Positions 1 through 8,091 of a stretch of 64,000 nt of DNA are shown here, piece after piece. The number at the start of each line of letters is the position of its first letter. Within the stretch, counting starts at the first letter, position 1. This DNA comes from Brasilonema angustatum HA4187-MV1. GTDB taxonomy: Bacteria > Cyanobacteriota > Cyanobacteriia > Cyanobacteriales > Nostocaceae. The notes below the pieces were generated by a model, which made no database searches, was not told the origin of the DNA, and worked only from the letters and a program-made list of their open reading frames with translations. The position numbers and the translations under genes were made by a program. Where the stretch lies: the NCBI GenBank assembly GCA_019359695.1, contig JAHHGV010000020.1:84356-148355 (forward strand). Direction: 5' to 3'.

Positions 1-278
1 ACCAATACCTCCTGAAGGTATGCAGATAGGCATAAAATCTTTGGAGCTAAATGGAGTTTGAGTGTTAGACGTTCTTTGAAAGCAGCGATCTAAACACAAA
101 CCCGTAAGCAAGATGCCAAACGAGTGTTTGTTGAGCGCTAGACATGCAGAGGAGTTTCCATCGTAGAGACTAGCTCTGCGGTTGGGTTAATAAATAGCCC
201 GCAAAGCACAGGTATTTTATGGCATGTCGATAAACGAAAGCATCTATCTACAAATTTTGTACAAATGTTTCTTTCTCT
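1..278. other. Leader region with no recognised gene
   Basis: No open frame with a plausible start and family resemblance was seen in this stretch. It probably holds the promoter and leader of the V4R-like gene that begins at 279. No strong hairpin or tandem repeat was noticed. Confidence 0.4.
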
Positions 279-770
279 ATGAGCGATAACCGTATGATGA
301 CAACTTCCAATACTCTCAGACCACAGCTAGGAGATTTCGTCAATGTGATGGACTATAAAGCTTTGCTGGATGGCATAGAAGATAACTTAGGTTCCAAAGC
401 TGCAGCAGTCATCATTGGTGCTGCGGGTCGTACTTACGGTAAGAAAATTGCCACAACACTTGGGGCATCGATGGAATCAAAAGATCTTCCAACTATACTG
501 AACCGCCTAAACACAAGTTTAGGTGTCGAAGGAACACGACTCTGTCTTATCAAAGAAGTATCTCAACAAGAAAACTTTATTAGGGTAAAGGTGAGCGAGC
601 CAGTTGAAATGTCTGGTGAGAATTCAGGTTCCATCCGTTTATGCCCATTTACCCTAGGTATACTCGGTGGCTTTATCGATCAGATTATGCAAAAACGCCA
701 CCAAGCTCGACAAATTCCTGTTGCCGATCAAATAAATTTTCAAACAGAGTTCGAGTTCACGCCTCTTTGA
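279..770 (+). CDS. V4R-like domain protein, paralog 1
   Basis: A 163-residue soluble protein without signal peptide or membrane segment. It shares with the genes at 3330 and 4786 an N-terminal LRPxLGDF motif, an alpha-rich KAAAxxxxAAGR segment and a C-terminal block of the form E..C.xG...G...C.(Y/F)TLG...GF. That block resembles the V4R (4-vinyl reductase) fold, often labelled hydrocarbon-binding protein, a small-molecule binding domain. In this copy the first conserved Cys is replaced by Glu (PVEMSGENSGS) and only the second Cys (RLCPFTLG) remains, so any metal or ligand site is altered. Methionines at residues 5 and 6 (MMTTSN) are alternative starts. A Roadblock/LC7 gene follows on the same strand about 300 nt downstream. 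The fold assignment is by motif only and the function is unknown. Confidence 0.7.
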   Translation: MSDNRMMTTSNTLRPQLGDFVNVMDYKALLDGIEDNLGSKAAAVIIGAAGRTYGKKIATTLGASMESKDLPTILNRLNTSLGVEGTRLCLIKEVSQQENFIRVKVSEPVEMSGENSGSIRLCPFTLGILGGFIDQIMQKRHQARQIPVADQINFQTEFEFTPL

Positions 771-1064
771 AATCAACCTCAGTCAACGCTTGCGGGTTAC
801 AGAGATTGAATTGAGACTTTGAGGCGGTAGCTTCGATGTTTTTGAACTCACCGCATACATTTAGAGGATTATCATATACAGCAAATGCAGTCATCCTCTT
901 ACCCAAATTCTGTTGACAGACATAGAATTTGCCTGCAAGTTTATTACAGCGGTTTTCTTTAGGGTGGACAAAATCCTGTAATGCAGGGTAGTCAAATAGA
1001 AAACTGAATTAGCAACCAAACATTATCCACAGATTAGCAAATCAAACTAAAAGAGGAGTGTAGC

Positions 1065-1439
1065 ATGGCAATTAACATAGCAAAACTTAGCAGCATTCTG
1101 CAAAATTTTGTCACTGCAACAAGTGATGTCCAAGGTGCAGTGCTTGTTTCTCCAGATGGTCTAACTTTGTCGTCAAGCTTACCAGGCGGGATGGACGAAG
1201 AACGGGTATCAGCAATGGCTGCGGCTATGATATCTCTTGGTGAGCGCATTGGGAGTGAGTTAAGCAGAGGCAATATAGAGCGGATTTATGTTGAAGGTGA
1301 CAAGGGTTTTGGAATTCTCAATGGCTGCGGCGAGGACGCTGTACTACTAGTTTTAGCAAGTGATAGTGCCAAACAGGGATTGCTTTTGCTAGAAATCAAG
1401 CGTGTTCTTACAGAATTGAGGAAGACTATGATGTACTAA
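1065..1439 (+). CDS. Roadblock/LC7 domain protein, copy 1
   Basis: A 124-residue single-domain protein. The pattern LQNFVTATSDVQGAVLVSPDGLTLSSSLPGGMDEERVSAMAAA, then GERIG..L..G....I.VEG..G and a hydrophobic LLVLAS strand, is the Roadblock/LC7 fold. This is the family of MglB and related regulators that bind small Ras-like GTPases. A good Shine-Dalgarno (AGAGGAG) sits about 8 nt before the ATG. It is clearly paralogous to the gene at 4213. It lies between a V4R-like gene and a DUF4388 gene, which suggests a shared signalling or polarity role. No Ras-like GTPase partner is visible in the window. Confidence 0.85.
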   Translation: MAINIAKLSSILQNFVTATSDVQGAVLVSPDGLTLSSSLPGGMDEERVSAMAAAMISLGERIGSELSRGNIERIYVEGDKGFGILNGCGEDAVLLVLASDSAKQGLLLLEIKRVLTELRKTMMY

Positions 1440-1799
1440 TTCTGCCTTGAAAGTTCACCAAGCGGCTAGAAACTGCCAACTAAAATTTTGCTACTTCGGC
1501 GGACATCTGCCGAAAATAGCAGAGGTTTGGATGTATAATCAAGTCGGTCATAACGCCTAGCTGCCTATGAAAGTCACATGTGCTTTGTGACCTATAAAAC
1601 TTTAACCAAAGCCGCAGGAAATTCCCATCCGTCAACGGGGATGGAGATGAAAGGCGGGGTAAAAAGCTAGCTAGGTCTGACTTCATCAACAAGACCTAGC
1701 TTATTTATTTCATGCGCTGAAAAAATTTTTAACAAAGGTACTAGATCTAATATTTACATCTGCGCCTGGTAGTCTATCAGACTACTAAGTAAAACTAAT
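1440..1799. other. Intergenic region, no gene seen
   Basis: A 360-base gap between the Roadblock gene and the DUF4388 gene. No coding frame on either strand shows family features. It presumably carries the promoter of the DUF4388 gene. Confidence 0.4.
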
Positions 1800-2918
1800 A
1801 TGATATTTACTGGTAATTTAGCAGAATTTTCCTTGCCAAGAATCTTTCAATTGCTAGACCAAGCAAATAACACAGGATTACTGACAATTCGTACCTTAGA
1901 GGCTGATTTGACTAGTTTTAAGCCTGTTTATTACATCTGGTTGTATCAAGGTCGGATTGTCGCTGCTGCTGATCGTCTAGATGAAAAAGGCTTGCTTTCA
2001 ATGATCGCTCAACGGGGTTGGGTAAGCGAGGACGTTGCTTTAAGAATGGCTCAGATCTGTCGGGCTAACACGCCGATAGGTTTATGCCTCAAGTTCCAAG
2101 GACTACTGCAAGCGGAACAACTGAAACTACTATTTCGTCTTCAAGTTCTAGAGCAAGTGTCTGCCTTGTTTGAACTCAAGGATGGTCAGTTTGAATTTGA
2201 CGCCGGAGCTGATTTACCCGACTCAGAGATGACAGGCATGAGTATACAAGCAACTGAGGCAATACTTATCGGTTTGCGATACGCGAAGCGTCAAGCCTCC
2301 GGCTTATCGCTGCAAGATTGGAGTGTATTAGCCCAACAATTGCCTGAGTTAGGTTTAATCCTGTCAAATAAGAATATGACTCAGCCGACATTACAGTTAG
2401 ACTCTCTGGAATTGCAAGTTTGGCAGTTGGCGAATGGCACTATTTCCTTGGGGGAAATAGCCAATCAACTTGGGCTTGCTGTAGAAAAAGTGCAGCAGAT
2501 TGCCTTTCGACTCCTAATAAGTGATCTAGTAGAAGAAGTTTTCCTAACTAGTGCTTCAAAGAACGAAGTCACACAAACGACTTCTGTAGCAGAAAATTTA
2601 CTAGAGTCAACTGTGGACTCTTCCAGTCAAATTGACAACACGCAGCCGTTAAATGACATAGTAGCACAAACGACTCCTGTAGCAAAAAATTTACCAGAGT
2701 CAGTAGTAGACTCTTCCAGCCAAATTGACAACACGCAGCCGTTAAATGACATAGTAGCACAAACGACTCCTGTAGCAGAAAATTTACTAGAGTCAGTAGT
2801 AGACTCTTCCAGGCAAACAAACGTCTTTCAGTCGTTTCTTAAAAAGTTAGGTGGTTGGCTGCGTCTGATTCGGTCGTTCTTCCAAGGATTATTTAGTTTT
2901 GATCGAAGCAAAACTTAG
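1800..2918 (+). CDS. DUF4388 (PATAN) domain protein with C-terminal repeats
   Basis: A 372-residue protein. The start (MIFTGNLAEFSLPRIFQLLDQANNTGLLTI) is typical of DUF4388/PATAN. In cyanobacteria this domain occurs in CheY-like regulators of motility, several of which act on type IV pilus assembly. The DUF4388 region covers about residues 1-160, followed by a helical winged-helix-like segment (about 195-250) and a low-complexity tail with two full and one partial copy of a 31-residue unit. The last ~35 residues (FLKKLGGWLRLIRSFFQGLF) form a basic amphipathic helix that could touch membrane. Residues near 160-170 (RYAKRQASGL) are encoded by a dispersed palindromic repeat inserted in frame. 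No REC domain is present. The link to pili is inference from the family. Confidence 0.75.
   Translation: MIFTGNLAEFSLPRIFQLLDQANNTGLLTIRTLEADLTSFKPVYYIWLYQGRIVAAADRLDEKGLLSMIAQRGWVSEDVALRMAQICRANTPIGLCLKFQGLLQAEQLKLLFRLQVLEQVSALFELKDGQFEFDAGADLPDSEMTGMSIQATEAILIGLRYAKRQASGLSLQDWSVLAQQLPELGLILSNKNMTQPTLQLDSLELQVWQLANGTISLGEIANQLGLAVEKVQQIAFRLLISDLVEEVFLTSASKNEVTQTTSVAENLLESTVDSSSQIDNTQPLNDIVAQTTPVAKNLPESVVDSSSQIDNTQPLNDIVAQTTPVAENLLESVVDSSRQTNVFQSFLKKLGGWLRLIRSFFQGLFSFDRSKT
2276..2310 (+). repeat. Dispersed palindromic repeat inside a CDS
   Basis: A 35-bp element with complementary ends (GCGATA/TATCGC) and an inner AAGCC-tcc-GGCTT hairpin, lying in frame in the DUF4388 gene. A near-identical copy lies at 14245-14278 in the broken kdpF-like gene, and related pieces occur near 28475-28550. 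Confidence 0.65.
2573..2815 (+). repeat. 93-bp tandem direct repeat (2.6 copies)
   Basis: The unit starts at 2573, 2666 and 2759, an exact 93-bp period encoding 31 residues (AQTTPVAENLLESVVDSS...). The units are nearly identical, pointing to recent expansion. The frame is kept, so copy number could vary without breaking the DUF4388 protein. Confidence 0.9.
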
Positions 2919-3329
2919 TACGAGAAATCATAAAAAACACACTAATGACTGATGACTAATAACTTCGATTTTCCCCTGGCTTTTTATGAAACAGAACTAG
3001 GGAACAGTTTCATGAGCGAAGGATGAGTTTATTTTTTGTTAATTTTATTGTAAATATTTATTGTGAATATATTAAGTAATAAATACTAGTATCAATTAAG
3101 TATATTTTTTTGAAGTATCAGTAATTACCCAACTATAAATAGAGAAAGAAATTGAGTAGTACTGCGTCCACACTAAAATGTTGGATTGAAGTTGCAAGGG
3201 TGCAGGGGTGCAGAGGCACAAGGAATAAGAAAAACAGACTCATCAACCGATTAATTTTTAGCCAACAAATTAGACTAGACGCGATCGTAGATTAAATTTT
3301 GTTTTTGTTGATACTAGGAGAACCATCAC
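2919..3329. other. AT-rich intergenic region
   Basis: About 410 bases between the DUF4388 gene and the second V4R-like gene. It contains AT-rich DNA and a short purine-rich GTGCAGGGGTGCAGAGGC stretch near 3199. No gene is supported. An AGGAGA Shine-Dalgarno at its end serves the next gene. Confidence 0.4.
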
Positions 3330-3878
3330 ATGACTTTACAATCACAAGCCTTTTCGTCTTTAGTGGAAACAGGTGTTGAGCTGACAGATGAGGACAAAGC
3401 TGTAGAGAAATCTCAGGGAAAGCTACGTCCAACCCTTGGAGATTTCAATAGTATTGTCTGTTTTAAGTCGGCAGTTATCGGAATAGAAAAAACTTTGGGT
3501 GAAAAGGCAGCTGCGATCGCCTTGACTGCAGCTGGGCGTCATCGCGGCAAAGATCTTGCACAAGAATTATGTTTCTCAGGATCATCCTGCTCCTTTGAGG
3601 ATATTGGCTACAAACTCGAAACAGCTTTAGGTAAAGACGGTACTTGCTTGTGCATCATTAATAACGTCATAAGAGAAGACGATGTTATTCATGTTTACAC
3701 TTCAGAAACCTTTTGCTCAGCGGGCGAGCCTCAAGGTTCCGAGCGTCAATGTACTTACACGCTCGGTGTTGTTTGGGGATTTGTAGAGCAAGTTCTCGGT
3801 AAGCGCTTGCAAGGTAAACACACGGAATCAGTGCTTCGTGGTAGTGATTACGATGTCTTTAAGTTTACTTTTTTGTGA
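3330..3878 (+). CDS. V4R-like domain protein, paralog 2
   Basis: A 182-residue soluble protein, about 20 residues longer at the N terminus than its paralogs. It carries KLRPTLGDFN (31-40), GEKAAAIALTAAGR (57-70) and the V4R-like signature ETFCSAG...GSERQCTYTLG with Cys129 and Cys141. Both Cys are conserved in paralog 3 and match the paired-Cys pattern of V4R proteins, which may bind a metal or small hydrophobic ligand. A clear AGGAGA Shine-Dalgarno precedes the ATG. The gene belongs to the alternating V4R/Roadblock cluster. The ligand is unknown. Confidence 0.75.
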   Translation: MTLQSQAFSSLVETGVELTDEDKAVEKSQGKLRPTLGDFNSIVCFKSAVIGIEKTLGEKAAAIALTAAGRHRGKDLAQELCFSGSSCSFEDIGYKLETALGKDGTCLCIINNVIREDDVIHVYTSETFCSAGEPQGSERQCTYTLGVVWGFVEQVLGKRLQGKHTESVLRGSDYDVFKFTFL

Positions 3879-4212
3879 GAGCTAAGAAGACTCACAGAAT
3901 TTTTTTTCAAGCGCTTGTACTACAACGGGACGGACAGTTTCTCCCGCAGGGAAACCCTCCTCAGATAAGATTTACTTTATAAATGATCTCTGAGTAGGTT
4001 GGGATTAATTTTAGCGAAGCATATAACGTTTTGTCAGGGGAAAAGGAGAAGGTTAAAGGTTTTCCCCTTTTCCTTGCCCTTTTAGCGATTGCAATATAGT
4101 TCTGTTTCTTTACACCCATCTACTTAATTAATACTATTCTAGGTACAGCTTAACTATAATAGCGACAGCTGTAAAAAGTACTAAAACACCCTCGCTCACA
4201 ATGGAAAGAGTT
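3879..4212. other. Intergenic region with weak hairpins
   Basis: No gene is seen. Two imperfect stem-loops occur: GTTTC...GAAAC near 3930-3951 and GGGGAAAA/TTTTCCCC at 4037-4044/4060-4067, the latter followed by a T-rich run. One of them may end the upstream transcript. Confidence 0.3.
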
Positions 4213-4578
4213 ATGATTTACGTTTCCATGCTACAAGACGAACTGCAAAACTTTGTCTCAAGCAGCACTGGGGTTCAGGGTGCAATATTGTTAAGCCCTG
4301 ATGGCTTAGCGTTGGCTTCTGTATTACCAGCAGGAATGGATGAAGGGCGCACTGCTGCCATGTCTGCATCTATGCTCTCGTTAGGCGAACAAATAGGATG
4401 CGAACTTGTTCGCGGTAATATTGACCGTATCTTCGTTGAAGGTGAGAAAGGCTATGGCGTGTTAGTTAGCTGTGGTGATGCAATTTTATTGGTTCTCGCT
4501 AATGCCTCTATTAAGCAAGGCTTATTATTTCTAGAAATCAAACGGGCTGTTGTTAAAATAACATCCTTAATGGGTTAA
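4213..4578 (+). CDS. Roadblock/LC7 domain protein, copy 2
   Basis: A 121-residue Roadblock/LC7 protein, closely similar along its length to the copy at 1065 (LQNFVSSSTGVQGAILLSPDGLALASVLPAGMDEGRTAAM; GNIDRIFVEGEKGYGVL). An upstream in-frame ATG exists at 4201. The start at 4213 is preferred because GGAAAGAG lies 3 nt before it and the length then matches copy 1. It sits between paralogs 2 and 3 of the V4R-like family, so the cluster repeats a V4R-Roadblock module. Expected role: binding or regulating a small GTPase, inferred from the fold. Confidence 0.85.
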   Translation: MIYVSMLQDELQNFVSSSTGVQGAILLSPDGLALASVLPAGMDEGRTAAMSASMLSLGEQIGCELVRGNIDRIFVEGEKGYGVLVSCGDAILLVLANASIKQGLLFLEIKRAVVKITSLMG

Positions 4579-4785
4579 AGGTCAAGTAATGCAACCTGAA
4601 TGACAAAAAGAAAGTCATGGATTATACTTAACATGATTCTGTACCCTGAACCAATCAATACCAGATTATCAGTGAAATTAGCATAAACATGAGTAAAATA
4701 TGACAAAAATTATAGGAAATTTTAAGGGTAATTTCTGTCAGACAATAAATTCCACATAAACTCAACAGATAGAGGAAACGAAAAG

Positions 4786-5292
4786 ATGATATCAAGTGAA
4801 CAGACTTGTATGACTCAACAAATGAGCCGTTTGCGTCCGGAACTGGGTGATTTTAGCAGTATAATCTTTTTCAAAGCAATCCTTATTGGTATCGAAGAAA
4901 CTTTGGGTGACAAAACGGCTGCGATCGCGATGATATCTGCTGGTCGTAGTCAAGGCAGAAATTTTGCTACAGATTTAAATTTAGTTGGCAATGAAACAAT
5001 ATTATCTGTTGAAGAAATCCACGACAAGATTAATTTAGTTCTGGGCAAAGAGGGAAATCGCTTGTGCCTGATCGAGAAGATAGAACAAGAAGGAGATATC
5101 TACAAAGTCTATGCCAAAGAAACTTTTTGCTCTGCTGGCGAAGCACAAGGATCATCACGAAACTGTACTTATACTTTAGGTGTTATTCAAGGCTTTTTGG
5201 AAGCTATTTTGAATAAGCGCTTGCACGGAAAACAAATTGAGTCTGTTTTGCGTGGTGGTACTTATGATTTGTTCCAATTTTTTGTTATATAG
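4786..5292 (+). CDS. V4R-like domain protein, paralog 3
   Basis: A 168-residue soluble protein very close to paralog 2: RLRPELGDFSS (15-25), GDKTAAIAMISAGR and ETFCSAGEAQGSSRNCTYTLG, with Cys115 and Cys127. An AGAGGA Shine-Dalgarno lies 9 nt before the ATG. The stop codon TAG falls inside the left terminal inverted repeat of a MITE-like element beginning at 5288, so the last residues and the stop come from the insertion boundary. It is the last gene of the V4R/Roadblock cluster. Function is not established. Confidence 0.75.
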   Translation: MISSEQTCMTQQMSRLRPELGDFSSIIFFKAILIGIEETLGDKTAAIAMISAGRSQGRNFATDLNLVGNETILSVEEIHDKINLVLGKEGNRLCLIEKIEQEGDIYKVYAKETFCSAGEAQGSSRNCTYTLGVIQGFLEAILNKRLHGKQIESVLRGGTYDLFQFFVI

Positions 5293-5418
5293 CTGTCGCC
5301 AACTCTATTAGGACATATAGCAAGGAACGCTTAACAGGGAACAGGGGTGTGAAAGTCTGGTGATATCCGTCGTATTTTCTCATTAGTTCATGTCCTAATC
5401 TACCTGGCAACGGCTATA
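5288..5418. mobile_element. MITE-like element, family A, full-length copy
   Basis: A 131-bp element flanked by imperfect 29-bp terminal inverted repeats (5288-5316 and 5390-5418). Both begin TATAGC at the outside and end in ATTAGGACAT on the inside, with 22 of 29 positions matching. The interior includes the CGCTTAACAGGGAACAGGG motif found elsewhere. Related partial copies lie at 51543-51658 and 58265-58373. There is no coding capacity. Confidence 0.7.
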
Positions 5419-5550
5419 GCTTACAGCGTTTTTCATCTATTTGAACCACAATCTTTCAAAGGAGCGCAAGGCATTGCGCCTCGGAGAGTGTGGTCTATTT
5501 ACCCTAAAATTGCTGTAAACATAAGACAGTTATTAATTAAGGAGTCATAA

Positions 5551-5598
5551 ATGATAAACCCCGCAGGTCTTTTGCTCAAACCCTGCGGGGTTTATCAT
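5551..5598. terminator. Strong bidirectional hairpin terminator
   Basis: A perfect 17-bp inverted repeat (5551-5567 and 5582-5598, core AACCCCGCAGG/CCTGCGGGGTT) with a 14-nt loop. It lies between the convergent V4R cluster (+) and the ChuX-like gene (-), as expected for a shared terminator. Confidence 0.8.
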
Positions 5599-5622
5599 AA
5601 CCGTGGGATGAGTTAATCTTGA

Positions 5623-6027
5623 TCAAATCTCTGCTGGTGCTGGCTTCCAGAGTTCTCCATATTGCTCCCGCAAAGTCTGCCAAGCCTCTACTTGTCCAGG
5701 TTCGTATTCTCCTGGTTTACCCCATTGTAGAAACAAACTCAAAGCTGGCTCTTGTTTGTCATCCAAAAACCGAATGGCATAGGTGGTAAAGTTACCTCGC
5801 TTGGCTTCACCCGTTTCAAATTTCACCTGCGTAATTTTATCCATATTCAAGTGAAATTCAAAACCTTCGGTGTGCATGTTGGCGTACTTGCCTTTTGGGA
5901 GTTCTGCATAAAACAGCTTTTCCACTCTACCGCGTGCTTCCAAAACAGCGGCGCTGCTTGTGACAATCAGACGTAGTGTTCCCAGAGTTTCGCAAGCTTC
6001 CAAAAATTCTTTTAGTGTTTTTGTCAT
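5623..6027 (-). CDS. ChuX/HutX-like heme-binding domain protein
   Basis: A 134-residue cytosolic protein. The segment VLEARGRVEKLFYAELPKGKYANMHTEGFEFHLNMDKITQVKFE followed by a strand pair and AWQTLREQYGELW matches the C-terminal half of ChuX/HutX, intracellular heme carriers or heme-utilisation proteins. It is shorter than enterobacterial ChuX (about 160 residues) because the N-terminal helical part is reduced. No heme-uptake genes lie nearby. The neighbour on the same strand is phoH, about 270 nt upstream. In a photosynthetic organism a tetrapyrrole-handling role is plausible, but that is inference. Confidence 0.65.
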   Translation of the reverse strand: MTKTLKEFLEACETLGTLRLIVTSSAAVLEARGRVEKLFYAELPKGKYANMHTEGFEFHLNMDKITQVKFETGEAKRGNFTTYAIRFLDDKQEPALSLFLQWGKPGEYEPGQVEAWQTLREQYGELWKPAPAEI

Positions 6028-6041
6028 TTGTCAATGAGAAG

Positions 6042-6170
6042 GGGTGTAAGGGTATAAGGGATATAAGGGTATAAGGGGAGCCAGTGCTGTGGGGAGCCAG
6101 TACTGCAGGAGGGTCTCCCTCCGTAGGTATCTGGCGTCCGGGTTCCCCGACTTGAGGCACAAGCGCGTTG
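6042..6170. repeat. Interspersed repeat cluster
   Basis: The region holds GGGTATAAGG-type direct repeats (6046-6078) followed by two copies of GGGGAGCCAGT and an IR-rich GGAGGGTCTCCCTCC block. Related GC-rich pieces recur near 35940-36010 and inside the GTPase gene near 45090. There is no coding value. Confidence 0.55.
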
Positions 6171-6294
6171 TAGGGAATAAATCAGTGCTTGCTCTGACAC
6201 CTTTGGTGCTTGCGGGGCTTTCTTGTACAAAAATATCATTCTTTCCCCCTACACCCCTACACCCTAGTTTTGGTCATTTTTTCATGACTAGGGA

Positions 6295-7251
6295 CTATTT
6301 TTCATGTTGTTCGTATGCAGCGACTATACGCTGAACAAGGGGATGGCGGACAACATCTTTTTGAGAAAATTCGCAAAAGGCTATGCCTTCAACGTGTTTT
6401 AGAATTTGTGTAGCTACCGTTAATCCAGATTGTTGGTTGGCTGGTAAGTCGGTTTGTGTCATGTCACCTGTAATCACCATACGAGAACGGAAACCCAAAC
6501 GAGTCAAAACCATTTTCATTTGAGCTGGTGTAGTATTTTGAGCTTCATCAACAATCACAAAAGCATTGTTGAGCGTCCGTCCCCGCATATAGGCTAAAGG
6601 AGCAACTTCTATGACGCCTCTTTCCATCAGTGATGGAACTTTTTCTGGATCAATAAATTCGTTGATAGCATCGTAGAGTGGACGCAAATAGGGATTGACT
6701 TTCTGCTGCAAATCTCCTGGTAAAAAACCAAGTCTTTCGCCAGCTTCGACAGCAGGACGAGTGAGAATCAGCCGTTCAAATTGGTTCGCTAGAAGTGCTT
6801 GTACAGCAACGACGACTGCGAGGAAAGTCTTACCAGTACCGGCAGGACCAGTGCAAAAAGTTAAATCTCGTTTACGTAGCGCTTCGATATACTGTCGCTG
6901 TCGGAAGGTTTTGGCGCGGACTTCCTCACTTTTACGCGTTTTAGCAATAATATCTCGCTGTAAATCTAGCAGTTCCCCTTCACGATGAGTGTCCAAGGCT
7001 TGGCGAGCTGTTAATATATCTGTACTAGAAATATTGTTGCCTTTGCCCCAAAGGTCTTCAAGCGATCGCACTAATCGATTTGCCAAGTCAACTTGCTTTT
7101 CTGTACCAGAAATATACAGTTCTTGTCCCCGCAGAACTATATTGGCTCCTGTTTGTCGTGCCAAAGTTTTGAGATTTTCTTCCCCTTCTCCTGCTAGTGC
7201 GATCGCACTTGGAAGATTCGGCAGTTCAATCGTTAAGGCACCTGCCATCAT
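6295..7251 (-). CDS. phoH: PhoH family ATPase
   Basis: Cytosolic PhoH-like protein (PhoH/PhoL class), a P-loop ATPase linked to RNA metabolism and, in some bacteria, phosphate starvation. Counted from the upstream TTG at 7260, the Walker A GPAGTGKT is at 138-145 and the Walker B FVIVDEAQ at 235-242. The N-terminal KH-like part (LAGEGEENLKTLARQTGANIVLRG) precedes them. The ATG at 7251 is preferred over TTG 7260. The C-terminal motif FCEFSQKDVVRHPLVQRIVAAYE is typical. It is transcribed with the ribosomal and SRP genes on the same strand. The family is certain and the precise role in cyanobacteria is not. Confidence 0.93.
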   Translation of the reverse strand: MMAGALTIELPNLPSAIALAGEGEENLKTLARQTGANIVLRGQELYISGTEKQVDLANRLVRSLEDLWGKGNNISSTDILTARQALDTHREGELLDLQRDIIAKTRKSEEVRAKTFRQRQYIEALRKRDLTFCTGPAGTGKTFLAVVVAVQALLANQFERLILTRPAVEAGERLGFLPGDLQQKVNPYLRPLYDAINEFIDPEKVPSLMERGVIEVAPLAYMRGRTLNNAFVIVDEAQNTTPAQMKMVLTRLGFRSRMVITGDMTQTDLPANQQSGLTVATQILKHVEGIAFCEFSQKDVVRHPLVQRIVAAYEQHEK

Positions 7252-7523
7252 AAATTTCAAATATCCCCTTCACGCACGCTACTAAAGAACAGAATTCAAT
7301 ATTAAAAAAATAGTTAACAGACTTTAGTTGAACTAAACAATTTTGTTGTTTTCTTGATCTTAAGAACATTTCCCTTTGAATCGGACAAACTTCGGGAAAA
7401 GTAGAGGCGGGTGAAATCGCTGCTCTACTTTGCCTTAGTTTCATCTACAACTGCCTTTCAAACTTTAACGTTAATAGCTAGCTGGCATTGGTTAATCGCC
7501 ATCACCAAAGATATGACTTTGAT

Positions 7524-7700
7524 TTAGTAGCGACTACCTTTGCGTGCGGCTTCCGCTTTGCGCTTACGGCGCAGACTGGGTTTTTCGTATCTTTCCCGGC
7601 GTTTGACCTCGGATAAAATTCCGGCTTTTTGAATTTTCTTTTTAAAACGCCTTAATGCCGAGTCAATTGACTCATCTTCACCCAAACGGACTTCAGCCAC
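7524..7700 (-). CDS. rpsU: 30S ribosomal protein S21
   Basis: A short gene with a GTG start. The reverse-strand translation begins [20 protein letters not shown] and ends [10 protein letters not shown] (58 residues), a standard bS21 with its Arg/Lys-rich C terminus. A strong AGGAGGTG Shine-Dalgarno lies about 11 nt upstream of the GTG. It lies between khpA and phoH on the same strand. It would assist mRNA initiation on the 30S platform. Confidence 0.95.
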   Translation of the reverse strand: MAEVRLGEDESIDSALRRFKKKIQKAGILSEVKRRERYEKPSLRRKRKAEAARKGSRY

Positions 7701-8091
7701 TCCCTTGTTTCACCTCCTTACAGAGATTCTCTAAGTATCATCTAAAGACGTAGTCAACCGCTGCTTTTTATTTTCTGACTTCTGTGTGAGCGCTTTACTT
7801 AGTTTACGAGTGTTATACTCAACCGAGTAAGCGTAAGATAGTAGGAATCATGCTCGGCGCTTACACAACACCTTTGACGCCTTTGGGTAGACCGAATCTA
7901 CTTTGTTTGCAACTGCGCCAAACCAAGCTATTGCTAACCGGGCTTTTTTTGAAATGCTAGCTTTTCTACTACGAACGCACTTCGGTACAAACTGTGACTT
8001 GAATTTCCTAAGTCGATAAAAGCTGCAGTTGCCTAAATACTGAGTGCTAGTATTTACATTTACTTTTTTTGTTACGGACTTGGTGTTAAAC
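7701..8091. other. Intergenic region upstream of rpsU
   Basis: About 390 bases holding the rpsU Shine-Dalgarno (7711-7720) and presumably its promoter. A 125-residue frame crosses it but shows no family features and runs into khpA in another frame, so no gene is called. Confidence 0.4.
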
